Origin: Chloroflexota bacterium
Lineage (GTDB): Bacteria > Chloroflexota > Anaerolineae > Aggregatilineales > Phototrophicaceae
DNA: 62,351 nucleotides
Direction: 5' to 3'
NCBI GenBank assembly: GCA_011525385.1
Contig: WTGF01000017.1
Location: 1 to 62,351 of the forward strand
Position 1 is the first letter of the stretch, and every line of letters starts with the position of its first letter. Shown in pieces: positions 9,278 through 16,700 of the stretch. A program made the position numbers and the translations under genes. The notes under the pieces were generated by a model. The model was not told the origin of the DNA, searched no databases, and was given only the letters and a program-made list of their open reading frames with translations.

Positions 9278-10657
9278 ATGACCGATACCGTAGAAAACGC
9301 GATCGATTATCTGCAAGAAACCGCTGACAAGATGATGGAAGATTATAAGCAATTGCTGCGCTTTCCATCGATCAGCGCCGACCCGGCACACGCGGACGAT
9401 GTCAAGGCCTGCGCGGACTGGATCGTCGAGCAGTTGGAGACGCTCGGTTTCGACAACTGCGAGGCCATCGCCACCGACGGTTTGCCGGTCGTGTATGGCG
9501 AATGGCTCAAGGCGGGCGCGGACAGACCGACGGTGCTGGTCTATTCGCATTACGACGTCCAGCCCGTCGATCCGCTGCCCCTGTGGCACTCCGAGCCCTT
9601 CGAGGCGGTCATCCGCGACGGCGCGATGGTCGCGCGCGGCGCCAGCGATAACAAAGCCGGGATCTGGGGCAATCTCAAGACCTTCGAAGCGCTGCTGAAA
9701 ACCAACGGAAGGCTGCCGGTTAATATCAAGATCATGTTCGAAGGCGAAGAAGAATCCGGCTCGCCCAGCATCCAAGCCTTTGTCGAAGCGAACAAGGAAC
9801 GGCTGCGCGCCGATGTCTTGCTGAATTGCGACGGCGACTTGGCGCCCGACGATCCAAAGCTCTATTACGGCGGGCGCGGCATGGTCACAGCGCAGGTGCG
9901 CGTCAGCGGACCAAGTGCCGATATCCATTCCGGGCTCTTCGGCGGCCTGGTGCAGAACCCCCTGCATGTCGCCGGGGCGATCATTGGCTCCTTTCATGAC
10001 GACGAAGGGCGCATAAAACTGCCGGGTTACTACGATGACGTGAAAGAAGCGGCGCCGGCCGAAAAGGAACGCATTGAAGCGGGATTCCAGGCGGCGTCTT
10101 TGCTGGAAAGCGCGGGCGTCTCGGGTTTCTGGGGCGAGATAATAGCGCCAGCCGCGGAACGCGCGACCGTCTATCCGACACTCGATATCGTCGGCATGTG
10201 GGGCGGCTATCAAGGACCGGGCATCAAGACCATCATACCGGCCGAAGCCGGCTTCAAAATCACCATGCGTCTGGCGCCGGATCAAGACCCGGCGAAAATC
10301 GCCGGCGCGCTGAAACAATACGTGGAGAGCTTCGCCACTGATGCCGTCAAGGTCGAATGCAGCATCGGCGAAGAAGCCTGGTACTTCCAACTCGAGACCG
10401 AGGGTCCCTGGCTCGAGGCGGTGCAATCCGCCATTGAGACGACCATCGGGCGACGCGCGCAACTGGTGCGCACCGGCGGCTCAATCCCGATTCTCGGCGT
10501 CTTCAATCGTTTGATCGGCTTGCCGATCACGGCTTTCGCCTATGGCCATGGCGAAGGCATCCACTCGCCCAACGAGTCACTGGATATCGAGAGCTTTTTC
10601 CTTTCGCTCGAGGCGGCGGTGCGCTTGTATCACAACCTTGGGGAGGTTGAGGCATAA
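9278..10657 (+). CDS. M20 family metallopeptidase (dipeptidase-like)
   Basis: Zinc-dependent peptidase or amidase of the M20 family, closest in style to cytosolic dipeptidases. ATG 9278 is preceded by GGAAGG at a good distance; an in-frame extension upstream runs into repeat sequence and is not used. The 459-residue product shows the metal ligands HYDVQP (His91, Asp93), GASDNKAG (Asp124), EGEEESGS (Glu157/158), and GHGEGIHSPNE near the C-terminus, with the dimerisation lid domain between. No signal peptide, so cytoplasmic. It stands alone between repeat-rich gaps, so its partner pathway cannot be inferred; broad dipeptide cleavage is the safest guess. Confidence 0.92.
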   Translation: MTDTVENAIDYLQETADKMMEDYKQLLRFPSISADPAHADDVKACADWIVEQLETLGFDNCEAIATDGLPVVYGEWLKAGADRPTVLVYSHYDVQPVDPLPLWHSEPFEAVIRDGAMVARGASDNKAGIWGNLKTFEALLKTNGRLPVNIKIMFEGEEESGSPSIQAFVEANKERLRADVLLNCDGDLAPDDPKLYYGGRGMVTAQVRVSGPSADIHSGLFGGLVQNPLHVAGAIIGSFHDDEGRIKLPGYYDDVKEAAPAEKERIEAGFQAASLLESAGVSGFWGEIIAPAAERATVYPTLDIVGMWGGYQGPGIKTIIPAEAGFKITMRLAPDQDPAKIAGALKQYVESFATDAVKVECSIGEEAWYFQLETEGPWLEAVQSAIETTIGRRAQLVRTGGSIPILGVFNRLIGLPITAFAYGHGEGIHSPNESLDIESFFLSLEAAVRLYHNLGEVEA

Positions 10658-10786
10658 ACCGCCTTTTGCTAGCCACAACGGCATACGTGGACGGTCGTCC
10701 GCGCATTCGACAATTGTTCCAAGCGCTAGGCACCCAGCGGCTCGCCCGTCAAATCACTCAACTCAGCGCCGAGCGGGATCAGTTTG

Positions 10787-11008
10787 CTATATTGTCAGCC
10801 CAAGGGCCACAAAGGCGATGCCCGCCAAGACAAATCCCAGGGCCGAGCGCCGCGTCTTGGCGTCCCAAGCCTCCGTGCGTTCGGGATTATCTTCCCGCCA
10901 GCGCGGTTCCAGCGAATACAAGCGCCAAACCAGATCGAGCCGGAAATAGCACAGCCCCGCCAATACCCAGAAGGCGATCCCGCCCAGAATCAGTATGCCA
11001 TCGCCCAA
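10787..11008 (-). CDS. Small two-span membrane protein
   Basis: A 73-residue protein with two hydrophobic helices (about 3-20 and 55-73) joined by a charged loop containing RLYSLEPRWREDNPERTEAW. I place the start at TTG 11008, because GGAGGGG, contributed by the C/G-rich repeat 11013-11062, lies a few bases upstream; extending further would translate the repeat itself as Gly-Arg. The layout resembles small DUF6199-like membrane proteins, but that is only a resemblance. No functional partner is adjacent. The 128 bases from 10658 to 10786 show nothing else. Confidence 0.5.
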   Translation of the reverse strand: MGDGILILGGIAFWVLAGLCYFRLDLVWRLYSLEPRWREDNPERTEAWDAKTRRSALGFVLAGIAFVALGLTI

Positions 11009-11012
11009 AAAA

Positions 11013-11062
11013 CCCCTCCCCCGGCCCCTCCCCAAAGCGTTAGGGAGGGGAGCGCTTCTTGC
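11013..11062. repeat. C/G-rich dispersed repeat unit
   Basis: A CCCCTCCCCCGGCCCCTCCCC-type tract, a short spacer and the complementary AGGGAGGGGAGC, able to fold into a strong hairpin. Related units lie at about 8951-9000 and 27911-27963. Here it also appears to provide the ribosome-binding site for the small gene on the minus strand at 10787-11008. Confidence 0.6.
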
Positions 11063-11186
11063 GAATTGTCAAAACGATGTGAGCGCTGCGATTTGAAGAA
11101 TTGGTAATCTCGCCATATGATCCTCATGGTTATCAAGTCTCACCCTATTGCTATGATGCGCGTAGACACTGCACTGCGGGCGAGAT

Positions 11187-12344
11187 TTAGAGGGGGTTTG
11201 GCTGCAAGATGATCTTGGCGTCCTGACGATTTTCCAGCCGTTTGAAGGCCGCCGGCGCTTCCGCCAGCGGCAGGCGCGCGCTGACCATCTTCCGCATGTC
11301 GATACGGCCGGACGCCATCAGACGAATCACCTGCTGGAAGGGCCCGCCGGCGTGGCCCAGGGAACCGGCATACTGCACGCCCATGCGCTTGTAAGCCACG
11401 ATCGGCAGCGTCGGCTCGTCGCCGCCCATGCCGATATCGATGATCGAGGCGTTGACAGCCAGGCACCGGTCCAGCGGCTCGATGGTCCGGTCCGCGAAGC
11501 CGGCGCATTCCACCACATAGTCGACGCCGCTCCCAAAGGTATGCTGCATAATGGCCTCGTCGAGATCAATGCCGGTCGGGTCCAGGGAGACCGAAGCGCC
11601 CATCTTGTCGGCGAAGGCGCGGCGGCTCTCGGAGGGATCAAAGACGATCACCTGGTTGGCGCCGGCCGCGATAACCAGCGCTTCCGCCGCCAAGCCGATG
11701 GGCCCGGCGCCGAAGATCACGACGTTGTTGCCGGGCAGCCAATTCCGCAGGCGATTGAAAAGTCCCTGATAAGAGACGCCCGTCGGCTCGACCATGGCGC
11801 CCATGACCAGGGCTTCCTCTTCGCCGTAGCGTTCGGCGACCTCGTCCAGCTTCCAGCAATACTTCGCGCGCACGGGCAGGTACTGCGCCATGGCGCCGGG
11901 AATGGTGAAGCCCAGCTCTTCGATATCCAGACAGTGGTTGACAAATCCGCGCCGACAAGCGAGGCATTCGCCACACCACTGGATCTCTTCAACGGCGACC
12001 AGATCGCCGACACGCAAGTCCTTGACTTCGGCGCCGACTTCGATGATGCGGCCGGAAAATTCATGACCGATAATATTGGGCGTGTGGACCAGGCCGGGAT
12101 AGACCATGTAGCCGTCTTCCCCGGCTTCGTACATGTGCATGTCGGAGCCGCAGATGCCCACCGCCGCGATCGCCAGCATGACTTGATCGGGCTTCAGGCT
12201 GGGGTCGGGCGCATCGCCCAGCGTGATGCGCGGACCCTTCCAGGTCATATTGGCATTGCGCGGACGGCGCAGCTCGCGTTCTTTTTCGGTCAAATCGTAG
12301 CCGGGTTTGGGCGCCCATTCGGCTGACAAGGTCAATGCTTTCAT
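11187..12344 (-). CDS. Zinc-dependent alcohol/polyol dehydrogenase (MDR superfamily)
   Basis: NAD(P)-dependent oxidation of a sugar or polyol hydroxyl, threonine/sorbitol dehydrogenase type. Start ATG 12344 has GGAG upstream. The 385 residues contain catalytic-zinc ligands Cys65 (GICGSD) and His94-Glu95 (GHEFSG), four structural-zinc cysteines at 124, 127, 130 and 138, and the Rossmann motif GAGPIG at 212-217. An unusual segment of about 40 residues precedes the core. It is the distal gene after the epimerase-like 12571-13542, from which it is separated by a repeat. The sugar-acid enzymes nearby suggest a sugar substrate. Confidence 0.9.
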   Translation of the reverse strand: MKALTLSAEWAPKPGYDLTEKERELRRPRNANMTWKGPRITLGDAPDPSLKPDQVMLAIAAVGICGSDMHMYEAGEDGYMVYPGLVHTPNIIGHEFSGRIIEVGAEVKDLRVGDLVAVEEIQWCGECLACRRGFVNHCLDIEELGFTIPGAMAQYLPVRAKYCWKLDEVAERYGEEEALVMGAMVEPTGVSYQGLFNRLRNWLPGNNVVIFGAGPIGLAAEALVIAAGANQVIVFDPSESRRAFADKMGASVSLDPTGIDLDEAIMQHTFGSGVDYVVECAGFADRTIEPLDRCLAVNASIIDIGMGGDEPTLPIVAYKRMGVQYAGSLGHAGGPFQQVIRLMASGRIDMRKMVSARLPLAEAPAAFKRLENRQDAKIILQPNPL

Positions 12345-12410
12345 CAGATTCTTTACTCCATCTCTTGGCTCTTGCTTGCTAGCCAACTACTCCTAAGTTC
12401 AGTGCGGGCG

Positions 12411-12566
12411 AGTGATTTTCGGGCGACCTGATAGGTCGCCCCTACAGATTTCGCCACAAATGAACCTTGTAGGGTCAGGGCGCGTAGGTCGCGTAGACAC
12501 TGACCGCCGACACAGCCCTGCGCTATTCGCTGACCCGTCGCTATGGCTTCAAACATGTCCGCTCCT
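12411..12566 (-). repeat. Second copy (partial) of the 3293-3648 repeat
   Basis: Read on the minus strand, it matches the left ~125 bases of 3293-3648: GAGGAGCGGACA, then ATAGCGACGGGTCAGC, then GGTTCATTTGTGGCGAAA, then the palindrome GGGCGACC/GGTCGCCC (here at 12421-12441). A ~40-base stretch absent from the first copy lies between. The right end with its inverted repeat is missing. It fills the gap between the epimerase-like and dehydrogenase genes. Confidence 0.7.
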
Positions 12567-12570
12567 CAAC

Positions 12571-13542
12571 TCATTTTGCGGTGAGGGTATGAAAAGCGTC
12601 CCACTGCGCCTTGAAGTCGCGCAGCCCGTCCAAAACATGATACGTCCTCCTGCCCAGCGCCTCGCAAGTTCTGTCGTTGCTGGTCACGATGCGGAAGGGA
12701 ATGTTGATATGCCGATAGCGATCCAACACGGCCGGGTCCGTCGGCACGGGCACGATCAGCGTGCGGTCGACCTCGAATGTATCCGCGAAGTGATAGGCGA
12801 ATTGCAAGCGGCTGACGGCCTGGCTGCCCCAGCAATGGAAGATGCCGTTCTCGTCATGTTCGGCGAGGCGCAGCAGCATCGCCGCCCCATCGGAAGCCAG
12901 CGTCGGATGCGCCACTTCATTGACCTTGGGACCGGTCCAGATCTCGGCGATTAAACCCTGCGACAGTTGATCGACCACATAATTGCCCAGGTCGAAACCG
13001 ACGTCATTGCTCTTGCGCAGCAGCGAGGGACTGCTGTAATTCAAGCCATAGACCCCCGCCAGGCGTCCGATGCCGTAGCTCAAGCCGGCCACGCCCATGA
13101 TGTCGCGCTCGCAGACCGCCTTCATGAAGCCGTAATAGAGCACTGGCATCGGCGGCGAATCTTCATCGACCAGCGGCTGCCGGCCGTCGAAAACCCAATC
13201 CGAGGAGACGAAGACATAACGCGCGCCGATGTCGGCGCAGCTTTGCGCGAAAGCCAGATTGCCGTCAACCGTCGCCCGCCAGGTCTCGGCGCGATGCTGG
13301 TCCATCCAGGGGTGATCGAGCACCGCGGCGCAGTGGATCACAGCGTCCGGTCGGTAGCGCTGTATCGAGGCGCGCACGGCAGCCGTATCCGCCATGTCGA
13401 GCGGATCCAGCTCATAATCGACCTCCCATTCCGGCTCGGGACCGTATTGCGCCGCAATGACTTCAAGGTCATTGCGGCGGCGCGCCAGCCGAATGATATT
13501 GCTGCCGACCAATCCGGTACCGCCTGTGATGTAGAGTCGCAT
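12571..13542 (-). CDS. NAD-dependent epimerase/reductase, extended SDR (RmlD-like)
   Basis: Extended short-chain dehydrogenase, best compared with dTDP-4-dehydrorhamnose reductase and similar sugar-nucleotide enzymes. ATG 13542 is preceded by GAGGG. The 323-residue product has the cofactor motif TGGTGLVGSN at about 6-15, SSDWVFDG at 113-120 and the catalytic pair Tyr137-Lys141 in YGFMK. No other deoxysugar-nucleotide genes are near, and the neighbour is a polyol dehydrogenase, so a free-sugar or cofactor-linked oxidoreduction is as likely as a cell-wall role. Family call is firm, substrate is not known. Confidence 0.85.
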   Translation of the reverse strand: MRLYITGGTGLVGSNIIRLARRRNDLEVIAAQYGPEPEWEVDYELDPLDMADTAAVRASIQRYRPDAVIHCAAVLDHPWMDQHRAETWRATVDGNLAFAQSCADIGARYVFVSSDWVFDGRQPLVDEDSPPMPVLYYGFMKAVCERDIMGVAGLSYGIGRLAGVYGLNYSSPSLLRKSNDVGFDLGNYVVDQLSQGLIAEIWTGPKVNEVAHPTLASDGAAMLLRLAEHDENGIFHCWGSQAVSRLQFAYHFADTFEVDRTLIVPVPTDPAVLDRYRHINIPFRIVTSNDRTCEALGRRTYHVLDGLRDFKAQWDAFHTLTAK

Positions 13543-13620
13543 CTGAAAGCCCTCGCAAGCGAATCCCGCCAAGCATAAAGCATGGGCTACGACCTGTCAA
13601 AGGGGCGCGGCAATTCTAGC

Positions 13621-13660
13621 GGGTTTGGGGGGAAAATCTTAAGATTTTCCCCCCAAACCC
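13621..13660. repeat. Perfect 40-base palindrome
   Basis: GGGTTTGGGGGGAAAATCTT followed directly by its exact reverse complement. It lies in the 191-base gap between two minus-strand genes. It could fold into a very stable hairpin and end transcription from the truncated winged-helix gene, although no T-run follows. Confidence 0.85.
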
Positions 13661-13733
13661 TGTTGCCGAAACCCTCTGCCCACAACCCCAGTGGTTGCAA
13701 GAATGGTTTTCTATAGGCGCGGCCTTGAAACCT

Positions 13734-13961
13734 TCATGCCGCGTCACGGACATATTCCGCGCCCGTATCCGTGAGTCGGTACGGATTCCCGACTTGGAGA
13801 TATCCGTTTTCGCGCAATCTGCTGACGACATTTTTGATAGTCCCGTCTACCAGTCCAGTTAAGTTCTTGATCGCCCTAATTGAATCAGCGCCTTGCCCGA
13901 TGGCGAGAGCGACTTTGTGCTGGGCGGCGGGCAAGGCGGCGCGGCCTCCGGGGATCGCCAC
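13734..13961 (-). pseudogene. Small winged-helix DNA-binding protein, 5' end cut by IS3 remnant
   Basis: The remaining 75 codons encode a compact winged-helix domain: AALPAAQHKVALAIGQG, then IKNLTGLVDGTIKNVVSRLR (recognition helix) and a wing ending YRLTDTGAEYVRDAA. Its frame runs exactly into the left end of the IS3 remnant at 13962. If 13962-14497 is removed, the frame continues from an ATG at 14509 (Met-Pro-Asp-Glu, then Val-Ala-Ile-Pro), giving a 79-residue regulator divergent from the oxidoreductase at 14530. A GTG at the junction (13961) could still start translation. Either the gene is dead or it uses that start. Confidence 0.55.
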
Positions 13962-14032
13962 TGTAGTGGTTCCGAAAAACTGGACACCTAGTTGAGAGAG
14001 TATACTAGTGTGAAAGGAACGGAGTAAGGGGC

Positions 14033-14344
14033 ATGGCGAGACAACGGAAGCACAGCCCGGAAACCAAGGTCAGGATCGTGCTCGAGATCATCAGCGGCTC
14101 CAAATCTGTGGCCCAAGCCAGCCGCGAGTATAAGATCAAGGATAGCCTGCTCTACAAGTGGAAGGCCGAGGCCATTGAAGGTATGACCCAGTATTTTGCT
14201 TATGGCCAGCCGACAGAGGCCAAGCGCCGGGCAGAGGAGAAGGCGGAACTGGAGCGGATGGTGGGGAAGCTTAGCATGCACCTGGAAATTGCAAAAAAAG
14301 CCTCGCACTATGTGAACTGCCTGCCGCCGGAAAGCGGGAGATAG
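14033..14344 (+). CDS. IS3-family transposase OrfA (HTH protein)
   Basis: A 103-residue DNA-binding subunit of an IS3-type transposase. It opens with ARQRKHSPETKVRIVLEIIS and has the helix-turn-helix SVAQASREYKIKDSLLYKWK, followed by the usual charged, coiled-coil stretch (AKRRAEEKAELERMVGKLSM) that supports multimerisation. An ATG preceded by AAGGGG marks the start. In intact elements OrfA is fused to OrfB by frameshifting; here OrfB is reduced to 45 codons, so OrfA alone is expected to be inactive in transposition, though it may still bind the ends. Confidence 0.85.
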   Translation: MARQRKHSPETKVRIVLEIISGSKSVAQASREYKIKDSLLYKWKAEAIEGMTQYFAYGQPTEAKRRAEEKAELERMVGKLSMHLEIAKKASHYVNCLPPESGR

Positions 14345-14349
14345 CGCAG

Positions 14350-14487
14350 ATGTTGAGTCAAGACCATCCGGTATCAGCTTGCTGCGAAGTCTTGGGTTTA
14401 GCCCGCAGCAGCTACTATTACGCGGCGGCGGCGCAGTGGTATCAAAACCCTCCCTCAAATTCTGGGAAAAAGTGTCCAGTTTTATAG
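14350..14487 (+). pseudogene. IS3-family OrfB, N-terminal fragment
   Basis: Starts 5 bases after orfA and encodes MLSQDHPVSACCEVLGLARS followed by SYYYAAA, typical of the N-terminus of IS3 OrfB. After about 35 codons the match stops, and the sequence runs into the right inverted repeat and a TAG. The DDE domain is deleted. Confidence 0.75.
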
Positions 14488-14529
14488 AACCACTACACTC
14501 GTCTGGCATACAACAGGAGTCTTTGAATA

Positions 14530-15684
14530 ATGACCGCATCTCGCAAAATCAAGGTCGCCCTGGCCGGGCTCGGCTTCGGCGCCGAGTTCGTGCCGATATA
14601 CTTGCATCATCCGAATGTCGAGAGCCTGACCATCTGTGATTCGGATCCTGAGGCGCTGCAAAAAATGGGCGACCGATTCGGAGTCAAGAAGCGCGTCCTC
14701 GACTTGGATCAAGTCCTTGCTGACGACAACATCGACGCCGTCCATCTGGTCACGCCCATCCCGGTCCACTCCGAGCAGACCGTCGCCGTACTCAAGGCCG
14801 GCAAGCACTGCGCCTGCACCGTGCCCATGGCCACCAGTATCGCCGACCTGGACGCGATCCTGGCGGCGCAGCGCGCCAGCGGCAAGAACTATATGGGCAT
14901 GGAAACGGCCGTCTACACGCGGCGTTTTTTGCATGTGCAAGAGATGATCAAAAATGGCGAGATCGGCCGCATCCAGTTCCTGCGCGGCGCGCATTATCAA
15001 GATATGGAATTCTGGCCGCTCTACTGGATGGGTTTGCCGCCCATGCACTACGCGACGCACGCCGTCTCGCCCGTCTTGGCGCTGGCGGATACCCAGGCCA
15101 AGGCTGTGCATTGCTTCGGCTCCGGCGTCATGCGAGCCGAATTGCACGAGCAATACGGCAATCCCTTCCCCGTCGAGACCGCCATCTTTGAACTCAGGGG
15201 CGATCCGCCGCTGGCCGCCGAGATCACGCGCAGCCTCTTCCACACCGCGCGCGGCTACACCGAGAGCTTCAACGTCTACGGCGAGAAAGCCACCTTTGAA
15301 TGGGAGCAGATCGAAGACGAGCCGCCAGTCGTCTTTCGCATGAAGCCGGTGGTCACGCACTGGGGACGCGGCAACGACATCACCGTTGAGCGGCTGGATC
15401 TGCCCGATCGTCAAGACTTGCTGCCTCCGGAAATCGCGCGCTTCACGCAACGCGGCGTCTATGACGAGACACAGGCGCATTTGTCCTTCTTGCAGGGCGG
15501 CGGTCATGGCGGCTCGCACCCGCATCTGGTGCATGAATTTGTCAGCAGCATCGTGGAAGGGCGGCCGCCCTGGCCCGACGCGATCATGACGGCCGCCTGG
15601 ACCGCCGCCGGTGTTTGCGCCCATGAATCGGCGATGAAGGGCGGGGCGCGAATAGAAATCCCCCAATTCAGCCACCAGGGCTGA
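14530..15684 (+). CDS. Gfo/Idh/MocA family oxidoreductase, atypical EKP motif
   Basis: NAD(P)-dependent sugar or inositol oxidoreductase family. The Rossmann region KVALAGLGFGAEF is at 8-20, with the substrate domain behind it; 384 residues is normal. The conserved Glu-Lys-Pro motif of the family is replaced by CTVPM at about 96-100, so the catalytic lysine is missing from its usual place, which could mean a different reaction or a non-catalytic role. GGAG stands about 12 bases before the ATG. It leads a run with the DapA-family lyase and an aldehyde dehydrogenase. The IS3 remnant ends 32 bases upstream and may have altered its promoter. Confidence 0.88.
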   Translation: MTASRKIKVALAGLGFGAEFVPIYLHHPNVESLTICDSDPEALQKMGDRFGVKKRVLDLDQVLADDNIDAVHLVTPIPVHSEQTVAVLKAGKHCACTVPMATSIADLDAILAAQRASGKNYMGMETAVYTRRFLHVQEMIKNGEIGRIQFLRGAHYQDMEFWPLYWMGLPPMHYATHAVSPVLALADTQAKAVHCFGSGVMRAELHEQYGNPFPVETAIFELRGDPPLAAEITRSLFHTARGYTESFNVYGEKATFEWEQIEDEPPVVFRMKPVVTHWGRGNDITVERLDLPDRQDLLPPEIARFTQRGVYDETQAHLSFLQGGGHGGSHPHLVHEFVSSIVEGRPPWPDAIMTAAWTAAGVCAHESAMKGGARIEIPQFSHQG

Positions 15685-15778
15685 CAATAAAGCCTGCTGC
15701 CGCAACTGATAGTGGTGAACAACCGTCGCATGCGTTAAGCTACGGGCTTGAACGCCAGTACCGGTTGCGGAGAAGCGC

Positions 15779-16690
15779 ATGATAGAAGGCATCGCCCCGA
15801 TCTTGTTCACGCCCTTTGCTGAGAACGGCGATATCGACGCCGACGGTTTGCGCCGGATCGCGCGCTTCGAGTTGGACGGCGGCGTCCATGCGATTGGCAT
15901 CAACGGCTTCGCCAGCGAAGCCTACAAGCTCACGGACGCCGAGCGCCATCTGAATGTTGAAATCGTCGCGGACGAAGTGGCCGGGCAAGTACCGCTCGTC
16001 ATCGGCCTTGCGGCGGGCAGCACGGAAGCCGCTATTGGACAGGCGCGCGAACTTCAGTCATATCAACCGGCTGCCTATATGGTGCTGCCGCCGGCGACTA
16101 TGGATAACGGCAGCGCGTCCTTCGTCGATCACTACGTCGCCCTCGGCGGAGCTACGGATGTACCAATCATCGTACAGCAAGCGCCGCATATCCCGGGTTA
16201 TCGTCATACGGAATTGCCGGTCGAGGCGCTGGCGGAGATCGCTGATCGCTCCCCCAATGTACGCTACTACAAGATCGAAGGACCCGGCTCGGCCGACAAA
16301 ATGAAGGACCTGGCGCCCCTGCTCCCGCGGGGAACGGGCATGTTCGGTGGCGGTGGCGGCATAACCGCGCTTGGCGAGTTGCAAAATGGCGCGGCTGGTT
16401 TGATCCCCGGCGTGGGCTTCAACGAGATCTTCATCGACGCCTGGGACAAGTGGAAGGGCGGTGAACCGGATGCGGCCGCCGGCATCATTCAAGCGGGCGA
16501 CAAATTGGTGAAAGCCGTCTCCGGCAGCGGGCACGAAGTTTCTTTGCATTTGCGCAAGCATCTGATGAAACGCGCCGGCTACATCGGCAGCGCCGCCGTG
16601 CGACGTCCGACGATAGCTTTCGACGAGAACATTTTGCCCGACTTCTTCAGGATTGTGGACGAACTCGATTTACGAGTATCAAAGGGATAA
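15779..16690 (+). CDS. DapA-family lyase/dehydratase (KDG-type), missing motif Tyr
   Basis: Class I aldolase-fold enzyme of the dihydrodipicolinate synthase/N-acetylneuraminate lyase family, 303 residues. The Schiff-base lysine is Lys165 in YYKIEG, and GINGFASEAYKLT near 40-52 matches the substrate-carboxylate loop. Where most members have YNxP with a catalytic tyrosine (about residue 133), this one reads VQQAPHIPG, so the tyrosine is absent. It is followed after 10 bases by a ketoglutarate-semialdehyde-type dehydrogenase; that pairing is typical of 5-dehydro-4-deoxyglucarate or 2-keto-3-deoxypentonate dehydration. Reaction inferred from context. Confidence 0.85.
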   Translation: MIEGIAPILFTPFAENGDIDADGLRRIARFELDGGVHAIGINGFASEAYKLTDAERHLNVEIVADEVAGQVPLVIGLAAGSTEAAIGQARELQSYQPAAYMVLPPATMDNGSASFVDHYVALGGATDVPIIVQQAPHIPGYRHTELPVEALAEIADRSPNVRYYKIEGPGSADKMKDLAPLLPRGTGMFGGGGGITALGELQNGAAGLIPGVGFNEIFIDAWDKWKGGEPDAAAGIIQAGDKLVKAVSGSGHEVSLHLRKHLMKRAGYIGSAAVRRPTIAFDENILPDFFRIVDELDLRVSKG

Positions 16691-16700
16691 GGATAGCGAC

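Larger units (their letters stand above)
13962..14497 (+). mobile_element. IS3-family remnant with inverted repeats
   Basis: The left end TGTAGTGGTTCCGAAAAACT and the reverse complement of the right end TGTAGTGGTTCTATAAAACT match closely over about 26 bases, and both run into GGACAC. The element is only 536 bases; autonomous IS3 elements are about 1.2-1.5 kb. It keeps orfA and the first codons of orfB, and has lost the DDE catalytic domain, so it cannot move alone. Flanking triplets are CAC and CTC, so a 3-base target duplication is possible but imperfect. Confidence 0.8.

Noticed and set aside
10666..11107. Overlapping plus-strand frames opposite the small membrane gene
   Set aside because: Composition is Arg/Pro/Ser-rich as expected for antisense frames; the minus-strand frame has believable membrane spans.
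13959..14500. A target-site duplication of the IS3 remnant
   Set aside because: The flanks CAC and CTC differ at one of three bases, so it can only be called possible.
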